Of a stretch of DNA of 64,000 nucleotides, positions 12,113-26,271 are shown one piece after another; the stretch's first letter is position 1; every line of letters begins with the position of its first letter. A program made the translations under genes and the position numbers. The notes beneath the pieces are model-generated. The model was not told the origin of the DNA. It saw only the letters and a list, made by a program, of their open reading frames with translations, and searched no databases. The stretch covers positions 12,219,917 through 12,283,916 of the forward strand of contig NC_092571.1 in assembly GCF_037975245.1 (NCBI RefSeq). Direction: 5' to 3'. Origin of the DNA: Apostichopus japonicus. Taxonomy: Eukaryota; Echinodermata; Holothuroidea; Aspidochirotida; Stichopodidae.

Positions 12113-13929
12113 AATACCAATTGCATGCAGTTTTGAAATTGATTTTTGTTGTTGAAATTTCAAGTCACATGATGGAAGCTTATCACGTGTCTTAACCCAC
12201 GTGATGTTGTTGAAACGTGGACTTTTAAAATTTTGAAGTCTGTCGGACGGTTGAAATATTTTACAAATCAATTTTTGAAGAAAAAAAAAACATTCATAAA
12301 ATTAAAATCTCAGATAAGATGAGAAAAATGATTTCATCCTGTTTTGAAAAGCTCGTATAATTATTTTCGAAGAGGCAACGTATCGTGGTGTAAGGAATGG
12401 GTATAACTATTGGAAATACTCATAAATTTATTGATAAAGATGCAATTTCCAAAATTAGGAAGGGCAAAGGGGCAAAAATTCAAGTGTCCTGCCTGGGTTA
12501 AAATGAATTTATTCATTATTTTCCGTTTAAATTGTTTATAGCTTAAATAATTTGTTTGTGTTAGCTATGTATTGAAATTCGCCACTCTTAGTCAATCTAT
12601 TAGTTTTCAATTTCTCTGTGTTTCATGATGCTATTATTTTTGTTTTGGTTAAATAATGAGTTTATTCTGTACTCACTCACTCTGCACTCAATGTCATGTG
12701 GGCCTTGGTCAGTGAAGCCGACTCCCTTGTAGTATGTGTGATTGAGGGGCGGGGCATTTCCCCAGACTGGCATTGGGAGTTGTGGTCATGAACCCCTGTA
12801 CCCCCTTCCCACGCCCATCCCCTCTTTGCGCACGCGATTGATGTGATGCAATCTTGTAAGATGTCTTTCAAAAATGTTACTTTCCCCTTAAAATTTCGTT
12901 GTTGATTTATCTTTGACATGTGATACATACGAAATGCTTACTTTACAGTTGTTAATGGTGTATACCGTTTAGAACTGCATCAATATGCAACTTGTAGGTA
13001 AGAATATTTTTACTTAAAGTTCCACGCCTATACTATTATTATAATTACTAATATATTTTCCCTCTGTGGATAACCAACAGCATAAATAAAATAAATAGGA
13101 TACATAACTTGACAAGTACATTATGAGGAAAAACAAATACATTTCACAGCTCAGATGTCATGATGACATCACTGGGTCTAATGTTAACCAGATGTTTTCA
13201 TCAAATTTCATCAAATTGAATATCTCATTACGATGTGGTTAATTTTGACCTACATATGCAGCAACCTTCACAGCAATGTTATTACTACAGATAAACTTCA
13301 GTCCACCAGGAATATTGCTTGCAAATTGTCAACATGTCATATAGGAAATATACTATATATATAGCTGATGCGTGACGCCATAAATCACCGAGTATTCGGG
13401 TAATCGATCAAATATATAAACATGTATGTGTTATTAAGCATCCCTGGTATAAACAAATTGATTTGCCCTAACGTACCACGTCATAGAACCATGAACATAA
13501 TATAAGAACCGTTACTGTAGCGTGTATAGGTTAAAGCCGGTTGTATGTAACGGACAAGGAGAGTGGCGTTTTTGAGGAGTAAGAATCAAGAGGCGGGAAA
13601 CAACACGGATATATTTCCATTATAGCGTCCTTATATAGCTTTCAATAATGTTTTTAAATTCGGTTTCCTATAGTGTGAACCCTATGCCAGGAGGCGATTT
13701 TTCCTTTATGCAGTATACTGTTTGTGAATGGGAACTGTATGAACCCGATCAAAGGCAAATATTTTCTGTGACGTAATGCATTGTATATGCATTAAGAAGC
13801 TGTAAAACATAGATCGTGCAGAAATGCACAGGAGTGATAAAGCTATGTATAAAGATATGTATATTGTTGTCTGATGATCGCTCAACGCGTGAAAATCTGA
13901 GTAACAACTACTAGTGTTCCACTAGTCTC
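12113..13929. other. Unannotated AT-rich DNA
   Basis: No supported gene. The 77- and 83-codon minus-strand frames (12038-12271, 12677-12928) lack recognisable features. Confidence 0.5.
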
Positions 13930-13930
13930 A

Positions 13931-13962
<32 letters not shown>

Positions 13963-14005
13963 GTATATATATATATGTATATATATATATATGTATATAT
14001 ATATG

Positions 14006-14083
<78 letters not shown>

Positions 14084-14106
14084 TATAATATATGTATATA
14101 TAAATA
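13930..14106. repeat. (AC)n/(AT)n compound microsatellite
   Basis: About ten CA dinucleotides lead into a long (AT)n tract with periodic GTATAT interruptions. A shorter related AT patch follows at about 14220-14260. Confidence 0.95.
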
Positions 14107-15763
14107 GTAGAAAAGATGAGGACAACATGTAATGCCTTTAAATCCAACATAATATTTAGAATAAATAGAAATAACTACACGCTACACAAATTTTCGGACA
14201 CCCTGGTCCTTCGTCGTCATATATAAATATATATATATGTATATACATATACATATACATGATTTGATTCGAGGACTTGGCCTAATGGAACACTGACTCA
14301 TATATAGTCGAAGTTCGAACTCTTTCGTTGTCGGATAACTATTCCATCGGTTACCCATGTGTGATGAGAGAACACAGCTCAGACGGTATGTGTTATGTGG
14401 TGTATGTTGCCATAAATGTTACGTACGGTACAAGTGTGACGAACGTGGGCAAGTCCTACTATAAAGTAAACGTTGACCTTAATATAGGCCTAATATACAT
14501 TACGTCAAAGAAAATTCGCGCATAGGATTGGGGTTGTATAGTTCCCAATAATTGACTAACAATACTGCAGAAAAAAAGTCACTATCGGGAGGAGAAGAGA
14601 CCGACGTAATGCCATGATAAGATATAAATTTAACACACTAATGCGGAACTGATTGATAAAAGACACATCTAGAAAACCAAAGCCCAGCGTGTACACAAGC
14701 ATCACTATATGATCGAAAACCTTACGAGATGTACACGGTAGGACAAGGCAGACACGCGAGCCTCTCATTCCAACCAAGAAAGGAAGAAAAGGGTTGCTAC
14801 GACAGTCTAGAAAGCGCAAAGGACTTTATCTGTATACTGCAATGAATATTCCAAAGTTGAGGTTCAGATCTATACTGCAATTTCGAACCACTTTATGAAA
14901 TGTTATACATTCTTTTCATTAAGTATTAATATTTATTTACTGTTTAGATGCACTTTTTCGCGCGTTTTTATGAGAGATCTAGGGGGTGGATATTAGGATG
15001 AGTGGCGATTAACTGTCAAGTTTGCTGTCCATGGACCCCACTAACACCGTGTATTTACTTAACAAGGTAACTTAACACCACATATTTACATTAAAGTGAT
15101 CCCTTGCGTACCCAAAAGAGGAACACAACCATACTGGATAATGTTAGATGTTATGTTTTTCTTGATTTTTCAATATACCACCGGTGTTGTTCAGGGAAGA
15201 AATATATCATTTAATGAATGAAAATGACAGTGATAGTTGTTAAAACTAACGGAAACGGCGTAAAAAACGGCAACATTTTTGAAAACATTTTTGAGAAACG
15301 GTTCTCATTATAAGAGCTAGACCACGCCTACATGTGAGTTCAGTAATGAATATGCAACACTAAACAGCGACGGTGTCACCCGGTGTAACACATACATATT
15401 ACTCAAGTTTTAGATTCCAAATTTGAGTTAAAATGTTGAATTGGAAGCCACCCGACGTGAAGTTGTAATCCATAAGCCCTTGCGGGCTTCTCCCACATTC
15501 GTTGTCGTTTAGCGTCCGTAAAAGTAACAGCCTCATGGCCTGTATTTATTTATTTCGCTACATGGTCGCGTCTGCAGTAATCCGTACTGATAATGATAAT
15601 GCATTGGTAAGGTATGCATACTATACATATAATACAATCCCTTATCCTGTTAGTTAGTAGTAGAACTGTACTAAAAGTAGTAACATTTGTTGTTCTCTTC
15701 TCGACTGAACACTTCCTCCACGTTAGGTTTTATCACCGGTCAACTATTTTCATATCATAGTAC
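14107..15763. other. Unannotated DNA with one tRNA-like patch
   Basis: No gene supported. At about 14275-14325 there is an A-box-like TGGCCTAATGGA and a B-box-like AGTTCGAACTC about 30 bp apart. This is compatible with the head of a tRNA-derived SINE, but I could not fold a tRNA or see a tail. Confidence 0.4.
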
Positions 15764-16477
15764 TTTGTGAGCGAGATCATTGTTAAATTGAATATAATAG
15801 AATACAGATGGTAAGTGCGTGTTCCTTCGATCAGCTTCATCGAACGTCAGTTAGAACTTGATCTAACTGTTGGCAGGCTTACTAGTACTTGTAGCCTAGG
15901 CATTAATATAATATTAGTAGCTTAATCGGAGTGACCTAGTTCTAAATAAAGTTACGTTATTGGGCCTAGACAGAGAGAGATTGTGAATATGATCGAAGGT
16001 CTGTGATACCAAGTGTAGTATTATGTGTGACCATAGGCTAGGTTTTGCACACTTATTACTGTTGTCACTAGTCTGCTAGTCGCATCTGAATATCTGAATA
16101 TGCATTACAGTGCGTTCTCTCATTGGCTTTTTTAAATCAAGAGGCACGGCGTTACAAAATACAAATATGTCTTCAGTGGATACATTTTATGATACTTTCG
16201 ATCATTCAAAAATAAAAAATTAACGTTTAGGCAAAATTAACTTAGTAGAACCTTCTCAATTTTTCATGGTTCGTCATATAAGCAGCTTAAACGAAGTTTC
16301 TAATTTTTGAAAATGAACAGTTTCGTGTATTTCCTTTTTCGAAACTCACGGTATCACTTTAAACAAAACAACACTAGTTGGATAGGTAAGAGCATGTTCT
16401 TGGAGGTGACAAGCCTATAGATCTGATGAAGGGGGGGGGGGGTCGTGGGGGGATTCGACTGTATAAGTTTTAGTACG

Positions 16478-17245
16478 AGGAACTTAGCTCAAAGATATAC
16501 AGACAAACTCGAAGGTCATGGTGATTGGGTTAAGAGCCCAACTGGGTAAGTTCAATGTGCCCTCAGTGACTGTTGTTAGTGTGAACGTTCCCGCCCGAAC
16601 AAACCCAGTTAGAAACCTTGGGGGTTATGTTCGACTCTGGTATGACAATGATTACACAGGTCGCACATGTCATCAGATCTGCTAATTATCATCTCAGAAA
16701 TATTAGTCGAGCAAGCAAACATGCTCACTATACTGAGACAGCCAAGCTAGCCGTGCACATCACGATAGTTAACTCCAGGTTGGACTATTGCAACAGCCTC
16801 TTGATTGGTATCAATAAATCACTCATCACCAGACTTCACAATGCCCAACACACCTCTGCTCGAATCATTGTCAAGTATATGACTCTATCGCACCAGAACT
16901 CATTGCTCTTCACACTGGCTCCTCTTACATCAGAGTGTCAAGTTCAAAGTACTCTTTCTTGTGTATAACGCTTACCATAAACAATCGCCATATTAAATCT
17001 CGGACTTACTTCAGCTATAACCATCACGCAGACAACTCAAATCATTTACATCTTCACCTCATTTTACTGTTCCCTCAGCCAGTATATATATAGGCCTATT
17101 CTGTTTATTCTATATACACTGCTAACATGTTTTCAGCTTGAACAAGTGTATTGTAATTAATTTCATCTAATTGTCCTTTAGCGCCTTTGAACAAATTTTG
17201 TTGATATTGGCGCTATACAAATGTTTTCTGATTGCTGATTATAAA
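16478..17245 (+). pseudogene. L2/CR1-type LINE 3' fragment (copy 1)
   Basis: Translations in two frames match the region C-terminal to the reverse-transcriptase core of L2/CR1-clade LINEs. They include the VRNLG-to-VMFDSGM stretch, SANYHLRNI, a TSRLDYCNSLL-like motif (here NSRLDYCNSLL) and a QHTSARI stretch. The longest frame (16618-16968, 116 codons) lacks the LGV upstream part because of a frame shift near 16620. Downstream, about 17185-17240 reads GCGCCTTTGAACAAATTTTG and then GGCGCTATACAAATG, which is like the usual L2/CR1 3' end. This is a dead 5'-truncated insertion shared with copy 3. Confidence 0.85.
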
Positions 17246-17536
17246 AGTACCTAAGTATAACACTACCTCCAAGGCAGGGGTGCAGAAGCTGAGTCGGAGG
17301 GGGTGTAAGTGTGAAACTTACCCAGCCCAATTAGCTACCACATAATTTAAGTAATTCCACTATTTGAAATGTAGTTATGCATGGAAATCTGTACGAGATA
17401 ACATCAACTATATATCTGAAGAGGGGTACAACTTCCGGGGGTTTAACCCTTGGACCTCCAGACTTCTACCAGGATTGTCATCCTCCTCCTTCCTCAACGG
17501 CCACCCCACTATAAGTATAACAGTTTACAACTCATA

Positions 17537-17705
17537 CAGAAACACTATCCAATCCTTCTGCAAGGTGTTTCTGTGTAACTGTAGAAACACTGTTCTATGC
17601 TTCTGCAAGGTGTTTCTGTGAAACTGTAGAAACACTATCCTAGGTGTTTCTGTGTAACTGTTGAAATACTATATCCTATGCTTCTGCAAGCTGTTTCTGT
17701 GTAAC
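17537..17705. repeat. 45-bp minisatellite, about 4 units
   Basis: Units of the form GTAGAAACACTATCCTATGC followed by TTCTGCAAGGTGTTTCTGTG. One unit is internally shortened. The same satellite has seven units in copy 3. Each unit contains a GAAACAC(C)/GGTGTTTC inverted pair. Confidence 0.9.
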
Positions 17706-20700
17706 AGTTCTCACAGTGAATCGTTCTCAAAGTTATGTTTTATTCCTACACAAAGTTTGTAAGAAGCAAATCTCCACAAGTAGACTATTTTTCGCTTCCT
17801 ACGTTTTTTTGAACAACTTAATACATTGGACCTAATTCTTTTTCAATCACACCAAGCATATTTAAAAACAATTGAGTATTAACGTTTGTCAACAAACCTC
17901 TCTATATAAATCAATTTGTATGCCTTTCTCTTTTGCTGGTAATCTACAGGCTTTAACAGCGACATACAAAGTAGTTAGCGGTTTTTTTTTTTTTTTGGGG
18001 GGGGGGGGGGGTTCTTGTTAGAGATTTAAAGTTATCCAGACTTATCCGTATATTATTTTTGACACGTCAAGGCACTTGTGGCCGAATTACATCCCTTCTA
18101 ATGTTTCTTCATTACGGAAAGCTGACGAACCAAACCAAAATCGCTGTTACTTAGAAGTGGTTATTAGACTGTCTCTCTAGCGAGACCTTATGAACAAGTC
18201 AACCCAAAGGTTTGCCGTGTGTCAACTTTGAGTGATTGGGTTTTGAGTAAAATGAGTATGAACACGAACATATCAGTTTCTTAACTGCATCATGAATATT
18301 TAACGACCTCTGCTAAGATACGTCACTTTGAATATAAATGAGTACGGTATCGATATATAGATGGTACACAACTTCGTTATCTACAATGTCATTCCCAATT
18401 TCAGGAATTCGAACAACACGGCTTCTTTTAATTCCTGACGGGCTGTTCCGAACTTTGAACAATAGAAGTATAGGCATTATCAGTTTATAAGGCTACGCAA
18501 AATTATGAGAGACATGCCCCTTGGGCATGGCTGAACGCGTGCAAAAACATTCCGTGATGGTAGTCAAGACAAACCTTAGCCCTTGCAATATATACGATCT
18601 GAGATGGGTAACCATTCTGTACAGTTTTAAAGTATTGAATGCAGTGATATAAAAGATTTTATAGTTAATGGATTGCTATGGATTAGAACGTTGCGAAAAA
18701 TATTTGCAAAGAAACGAGCAGAAAGTATTGGAAAATTTCTTTATAGTGACATTAAGTAATGCTTAAAAAGACTAATTAAAAATAAAAGAAATAAGAAAGC
18801 TTTAAAGGCTTTGAAGTTGATCGCCTAGCAAAATTGCTAAACGTTTTAGTATAGTCACTTTGGAGAAGATATGAATTTGTCAAATTTTGCATCTGGCAAC
18901 ATCAGATTGATAGATACCATCAGGTCACTTCAACTGACAATGTCTTTCTTTCCTTGATAATAATCTCATTTGACCACATAGGAAAAATATTTCTAAAACT
19001 ATGAAAGCATTTTGATGAAATTCTACATGCAGAGAACATTTTCAGCTAAGTAAATATTCCGAATGTATGAGGTTTTAAGGATTAATCAACAATAAGATTG
19101 TAATAGCTTAAGTTAATCTTTTGAAGAGCAATTATACCCAGATGACAACACATACCACATGCTGTGATCCAACTTATTGAACAGTTGAAAGTTCAGCCAG
19201 TCAAGATAGCTTACATTCAATGAACTATACATGGAATTAGGGACAAGCTTTTGAGATGGGAATTTCACATAACTATGAGGAATATTGTTCTCTTAAATAG
19301 AGGTCTTTCAATGTTTGCCACCAGAAAATAATTTCAAATACTAGACTAGATTCTCTACGATTGGAATGCTTGTTCCCCAATTTCAAACTATCTGTGTTTA
19401 AAATCTGTAACGTCCTCAGGTTTAGTTAATACAGACTTATCAGTTGTACAAGGTAGCATGTAACTACACGTAAGATGAAGGGTTGTTGTATCAGCTTCAC
19501 TATAGCGTAAATGAATGAGTAGCCTTCATTTTGATGAAATGCATTGCTGCCTTATCAAATAGCCTTAAATGATATTGTCCACTTCTTTTACGGTACACCA
19601 CGTTTTCATGAAATCAATGGCAGCTTTTTCAGTGTGACTCTAACGTTAACTTGATGTAATTGTGTCAGTTATTTATGTTCGTGTACGATTAGATAGGCTA
19701 TATTAATGTTTATGGAATACACTGATTTGATGACGTAAATGACAATTGTATCAGCTTTGACTACCGTACATTATTGAGTTGTGTAAGGTGTCCTACATCT
19801 TGATGAGATGAATGACTGTTGTTCCTATTTGAATATCCAGTGCCTATACGCGTTATGTATGGTAGTATATTAGCCTACACCTTCATTCGATTAATGGAAG
19901 TTGTTTTATTTTGGTTACCGTTACACTAAATTAATTGTTTAAGCCTTCGGCTCCACCTTGCGGAATGGCTGCAGTATCAATCTGATTACCTTTGGGATGA
20001 ATGACAGCCGTCAACTAATGTTTTTGTGCAATGTAGACCGTACCAGGCACTACATTGATTTATGGCATATTGCCTTGACTAACGTTAAAGAGTCAGTTTG
20101 TATGGTAGCCTATACACTGATGAGGTGTGTAAGGTAGCAGAAGGTGCTATTTGATCACAAGGGTTGTTATCACACAGGCCAGGTCCACACTCCATACGAT
20201 TTCTGGAAGCTATTAACAAATCCAACTTTTACGTCTGGGTTAAACAAAGGGTTTAAGTTGCATTTTAATTCAAGGATTCTGAAAAGCAACGTACTTTTAT
20301 TCTATATTCAACTTTACGTAATGACAAGGTCATTGATAACATACAGAGGTACCGAGAAAAACAAGCATCACGAAAGCAATTGGATTACAGAAGTTCTACT
20401 TTTCTCCTCATCAAAGAATAATCCCAAAAATGGTCTCGCTGAAGCCAAACTCTGTTAACGTTTGAAACCTACTATTTGCCCCAAAACTTGCAAATGTGGT
20501 TTGAATGAGCCCATGAAAAGAACGCCCCTGTTCAACAAAATAATTTTACACGTTCGTAGGAATCAGAGAAAGTATGATTGAAACACACATACAAAAAAAG
20601 AACGAAAAAAGAATAAGAACGAGCTAAAAGCTGAGTTTATGGGCGGCCACGTCGACCCGATCCCCGACAGGGCCTTTCCCCTTATCGAGCCTCCCTAACC

Positions 20701-23700
20701 CCCCCCCCTCCCCAGACAGTACCAGTGTACCTCAATTAAAAATCACTCCCCTACGCTTTTGCTCTAAAATAATAATCTATAATCCTCACTTGATAAGCTA
20801 GATCTCTTTTAAACTTGCAGGAGGCTACGGCTCTGGCAGAAGGAGGTGCGGGGGGGGGGGGGGGTTAGTTTAGGAACCTGGTGGGGGGTGGGGATAGTTT
20901 AGGAACCTGGTGGCTAGAGAAAGTGTGAGTAAAACTATGGAAATAATGTTCTCTTCCGGGGAACAGTCCTGCTACCGGCAAGGGATTCTTTTTCTCTGGG
21001 CTAAGTTCTCATACCGGGAGGGTAGTATCACCAGGGCTGGGGAAGCCTCCCAGTATTGTCAGCTCCCCACCCCCACCCCCTCCCCCACCCAACCCAGCCC
21101 TCTTAATCTTTTTATTTATTAAAGCTTCAATTCCGTAAATATTTGCTTGTCTCCTTAGCGCTTTTCGCTTATTTAATTAATACTTGTCTGTTTTTCCAAT
21201 ATTTTTATTCTCTGCTAACCTGCAGGAGCCGTGCTTCTCACTGCTCGATCAGGCATGTCCCACCTGACACATAATTGCATTAGTTTTCAAAACTATACAT
21301 TGTTTCTCAAAAAAAGGGAATTTAGACATCATTAATTTCCAAAAAATGTCAGGATAATTTACGACTGATGATTAAAATATGATAGGGGAGATGAGTTATC
21401 TGTAGACGCTTAAAGCATCCTAGTTTTAATCACTCGACTTATACTTGAATGATCTTATATCTGTGTTTTTCATTACTTGTACTCATGGGAAGTCAACCTT
21501 ATCAGGAAGCTCATAGCTTCATCGCAACTGAGGTACATGGTCTGAGTTTTATATCTCTCATCTGCAAATGGGGTTTGCTCTCGTTGATAATACCCTAACA
21601 TCTAACGTTTTCATAACATTTAGTCAAACATCACTGACTTCTGACTCAGTGTTTAACAAATTGGAACGAATCGTTTGACTTTTTGACGGGTAACTAAGTG
21701 TTTAGGGATATTCCATTGTCATATAAAAATACGATATGAAATATCGGATTTATATATGGACAAAGGGACAAATATTCTACACTTTTAGTTGAACAGCCCA
21801 ATTCTCTATCTTGATCTTCACTTTAGGTATGATTGTTTTAATAAAAACATACAAGAAAAACATATTTATTAACCTTAAAAACCGTTCGTAAGTCTGGAGA
21901 GTGGGTGATAGTGAGTTATCATGTGATCTCATTCAAAGCAGATATTGTTCAAAAATTTCACTTTTCATATTAATTTGTGCTTGAAAATTCATTTATTAGG
22001 AAGTTTCGTTTACTTTTCAATGTTTTCTACATTTAGCATTTCATCAATATACGCAAGGACTTTGTAAGAGTGTTACTTTCCTCGTGGTAAAAAAAAAGAG
22101 AGATTTGTACGTCACACATGACAAACGGAGACCTTTTCAGCCCAGTTGCGATGCATGGTAATATTATTGCTGTTGCCAGGTGCATTAATAAAATGTCAAC
22201 AATTTAGAAAATAAACATAACAGCCCCAAGATACAAAATAATACTTATAATTTAAATCTGCAAATACATTTCCAACATGCAGCTTTGTCAAGTAACGAAC
22301 TTCACCATCGGTCATATCTCTTTAACGCAATCAAATCCAATACAAGGACATTTACATTTACAATTTATACGATGCTTGTCATTACGATATTCTTCAATAG
22401 CATATGCTTTGGCCTCAATAAATTAAAACAAAACTGTTACAAGACATCACGATTTTTGTTTTTAATTATCATTTTTCTTCATAAATATGTCTTCTGACTT
22501 TGGGCAATAAGTTTTTTTTTTGGAAAAAATTATTAGAAAAAAAGTTTTAAAATGTTGAATTGATGTCAGACTTTTAACTCCATATTAAAGACCTTATCTG
22601 TTCATGATTCATAACTTTGAACTACAGATGAAATTTTGCAAAAAATAAAATATAGAACAACAGGGGGACTTCAACTACAAGTTTTATAGCTTTTCGGGCA
22701 AACTCACCGCCGATTTTAGCGATTTGGAACGGAAAGAAATGTGTCAAGAGAGAATCTACTTGGCATTCCTTAGAGAATAAATGATTCTAAACAAGTCTCA
22801 AAAGTAGCTCATTCATAGGAAGTATATACCTTCGTGTCCTCCAAACACCATTAGTCGATATTTTCTTTATAAATTTTCGTCCCAAACCAAAACTTTTCAT
22901 GACTTTCGAATAAGATTTTTAAGGATGAAATCAATGATAAAGAAATTGTGCAATGTGGAATATTAATCAGCCCTTTTTGTACTGAAATATAGTCAAAATG
23001 GCTCATCGTTTCAATCATTTTGTCTGCATGTCATGCGCTAAGGCAATGGGGGAAGGGAAGGATGGCCGGATCGGGGTGGGTGGGTGGGGGGGGCTGGTGG
23101 ATCCCTCAACTTCCATCAGCCGGGGGAAATTATTATGTCGAGGGATGTTATTTGCAATCAACCGGGAAAGAATTAGACTATACTGCAATATTAACGAAAT
23201 TGTGCAATGTGGTATATATATTATTTAGAACTTTTGTGAAATATAAATCGAATGTTATGCGCATAGGCGAGAGGGGGGGGGGGGTTGGGGTGGGGCGGAT
23301 GGAGTTTCTCCACACCTTCCTTCGTCAATCAGGGGATGTTTGAATTCGGCCGGGGAAGAGTTAGATTGCTGCTAGAGTGCACTCCATCTATTCAACCTTA
23401 TACCCGAGAAGTCATTAGCACTATATAAGTTATAAATTACCTAACTTATAATCTAAATATGTCTCAGAATGGATTGATGTCTTAAGTGTTATCTTTTCTG
23501 GATTGGGGAGGGGAGAGGGTGGGGGGGGGTATCGCCCATGTACGAGAGTCGGATTCAAAATGACCCCATAGCTGCACCACCTCCTTTATAAAATCATACA
23601 TTCGCCTCTGGCTCTTCCGAGCATTTTTAGAATACCCCTTCCCCCACCATTGGAATCTTGTGCACGCCATTGATGCATATATCGAAGGAAAACAAGAAAC

Positions 23701-24377
23701 ATTACGTGGTAGTCTATATAAATCCGAAGCAATAAACTGAAAGTAGCATTTTTGTTTAGTCAGCTTAGTAAATTTTACCCAGAATGTCGAATATTTTTTC
23801 CAAAGAGTGGTCTTCTGCATGTAAAATTTACCAGCCAGTTAGCCATACAAACAGGTCTGACATGATGGGGTGGTGTGTTGGGGGGGGGGGTCAGATGCTA
23901 CAGCACCGGGACCCGGGGTCAATAAGGGGCCCTTGGGATGGGCGAGAGTAGATCAGGTCATGACATTCCGTCTTCCATATACGCTCATGAATATGTGATG
24001 AATTTATCACGTCTTTAATCAATATCCTCGAGGCATAAACTGGCCTCTCGACCCCCTCCCCCTGCCTGCTGCCCCAGCCTTGGGCGAGAAGAGCTGTTCT
24101 TAATGGAAAGACGATGGGTGGTGAAAAGGGGCCTCTTAGTATTTCTATGTTCCTGAATCATCGGGCGCAATTTACCTATTGTGATCGGTCAACTAAAGGG
24201 CAAAGTTGTACATTTCAGAATTACTCCTTTTACGTATATTACATGGCAGGAATTAATCAGATCATCGTATACCAACATGATATTCTTGCTTTTGTTTCTA
24301 AAGAGTAAAGGACAAACAAAAACATTTCTGATACTCCATCACCCATTCAGGACACACTTTTGCCATTGCCACATGCA

Positions 24378-26271
24378 GTGGCGTAGCTAGGATTTTTTGA
24401 GTGGGGGGCCATGGGGGGCTGTTCGTTCTTGTGGGGGGGGGGGGGGCCGGAGGTTACTATCTGAGCGGAGCGCCACCTTGGTTGGCGCGGAGCGTACAGA
24501 GAAAATTTGAGATTTCAGCACCCCCCAGATCGCAGGAGATGGCACCTGTGAGGCAAAATAGCAACCAAAAAGATGTGCAACTTTGGTGACAGAAATGCAA
24601 AAAAAAAAAATGTTCTCTTTCATGCTGACTGGCCTTGCCAACTTAGCCAGACTTTTAGCTTGAGGGAAGTTGGCATCATAGGCGTACGGGACCATTTCAG
24701 TTTGGGGCAGAACTTTTTGTGCCTGAAAGTTCCCGTCACACTATCTAAGCGGAGCGCCACCATCGGTTGGCGCGTAGCGTATAAATTTTGGCACACAATG
24801 CCTCTCAGGTTGCCGGAAACGGCACTTCTGAGGCCTTGCAAGTTGCATCTAAACATTCTTTATTTTATAATCTCACGTTTTAGAAATTTACACTTCCCCA
24901 AATATTTGGTAAATTAGAAGAAGAAAAAATGGTAACATCCCTTTGAAGGGGAAAAATGGGACAGTATATTTTTTAAGCTCCTATATTTAGTTACCTTATT
25001 TATTATTTTAACACAGTACTCAGCTACCTCCAGAAAAACATACATTGTTCAACGACACGTAGGCGGGATAATGTCGCTGTGTCGGGTGAGACTGCAATTT
25101 GTCTCACAAAAAAGTATAAAATATAACAAAGAATATGATAAACCTGTACTTCTAGGCTTGTAGGCACTCCCCTCCCCCCACCATCCATGAAAAAGAAAAT
25201 GTTTCTTTTATACATTCATGTCGGGGATATCTAGGTCAAGGGCGGCGGAAGCACTTTTAATCTGGGGGGGGGGGGGCACCGACATCAAAGGGCACTTTGC
25301 AGAAATTCGATTGGAATGATGCAGCCTTATATTCAGTACCCTTTATAACTCTTATTGTATTATCTTATTTGTGTAAACACATCACTCCATCAACGCCCCC
25401 CCCCCCAAAGGAAAATGTGCATACTAGCACTGCATCCAATGCGCAAATTGGGAAACAAAGAACAAGTTTTCTTTTGAGACAAAATGAGGTGAAATCATGC
25501 TAGTTGCTAATGTAGGAATCTTCCGAATTAGAGTTTTTTTCTTGTTAATATCTAAACAAATCTTTTCCATTCGAAATAGCTTTGAGTTTGACCCACAGAA
25601 ATTCATTGTAAGTCACGGGCGTAGCCAGGATTTGCAAAGTTGTATGCACGACTATCTGAGCGGAGCGCCACCATTGGTTGGCGCGGAGCGTACTAGAAAA
25701 TGTTTGGTTTTACAAAGCCCTCAGATGGCCGGAAACGGCCCTTCCCGAGTGTTCATTCTGGTTCCCTGGCCTCTTGCTAATTTGAGGCACCTCAATTTTT
25801 ATGTAGAAAAAAGGCACATTTTTAACCTGAGGAAAAGTGGGGGGCACGTGCCCCCCCCCCCGGTTCCGCCGCCCTTGGTCCAGGTAAACAATTGACTAGT
25901 TAGAAAAAAAAATTGATTTCAAAAAGCGTGGTAGCCCAGATGAACTGCGCTTACGGAGGTGTTACACAGAAATATTCGGGCATCATGATGCTAAATAAAG
26001 AAAATCATGGAATTGTCGGGCAAAAATTTGAAAAAGATTCGGGCAAGCTACTGCATATTTATATATATATATATATTTCCAGAGGACAAGAAATTCGGGC
26101 AAAAGTCCTGAACAATTCGGGCAGCCTAAGAGGAGAAAAAAATATATATATATATTTTTTCTGCTCTTAGGCTGCCCGAATTTTTCAGGACTTTTGCCCG
26201 AATTTCTTGTCCTCTGGAAATTTGGGGGGGCAGTCTGCCCCCCTGCCCCCCCCGCCTCGTACGCCTATGGA
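24378..26271. mobile_element. Nest of small repeats at copy 1/copy 2 junction
   Basis: The left edge is CAGTGGCGTAGCTAGG. The right edge, read in reverse, is TCCATAGGCGTACGAGG. Internal TE-end-like motifs include CATAGGCGTACGGG (about 24677), GGGCGTAGCCAGGA (about 25617) and GGGCGGCGGAAGC (about 25240). A 40-45 bp motif, CTATCTGAGCGGAGCGCCAC continuing to TTGGCGCGGAGCG, occurs three times (about 24457, 24740, 25651). Several long G or C runs interrupt it. This looks like successive insertions of short non-autonomous elements, with the foldback described separately at its right side. The open frames here are spurious. Confidence 0.7.
26076..26220. repeat. Near-perfect 145-bp hairpin
   Basis: The left arm begins TTTCCAGAGGACAAGAAATT and the right arm ends as its exact complement. 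Arms of about 66-70 bp surround a short (TA)n centre near 26148. I count two mismatches: one in CCTGAACAATT versus CCTGAAAAATT, and one in AAGAGGAG versus AAGAGCAG. A transcript would form a long double-stranded stem. Confidence 0.9.

Larger units (their letters stand above)
15764..24377. repeat. Duplicated block, copy 1 (3' part missing)
   Basis: Homology with copy 3 begins at TTTGTGAGCGAGATCATTG (15764, matching 44480) and continues to 24377. From about 19163 onward copy 2 (from 26272) matches as well, and by eye copies 1 and 2 are closer to each other than to copy 3. Relative to copies 2 and 3, about 1.4 kb of tail is missing after 24377, where sequence switches abruptly to a CAGTGGCGTAGC-type repeat end. 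Copy 1 also lacks about 400 bp present in copy 3 at about 46150-46550. No intact gene is evident. Short frames that recur in all copies (for example 22285-22497, identical to 29388-29600) simply reflect DNA identity. Confidence 0.9.

Noticed and set aside
20144-20458. 104-codon frame recurring in all three block copies
   Set aside because: The copies differ in frame length and stops. No domain is visible, and conservation does not favour codon positions.
22285-22497. 70-codon frame conserved identically at 29388-29600
   Set aside because: The surrounding non-coding DNA is equally conserved because the whole block is duplicated, so identity is not evidence of coding. The frame is not annotated as intact in copy 3.
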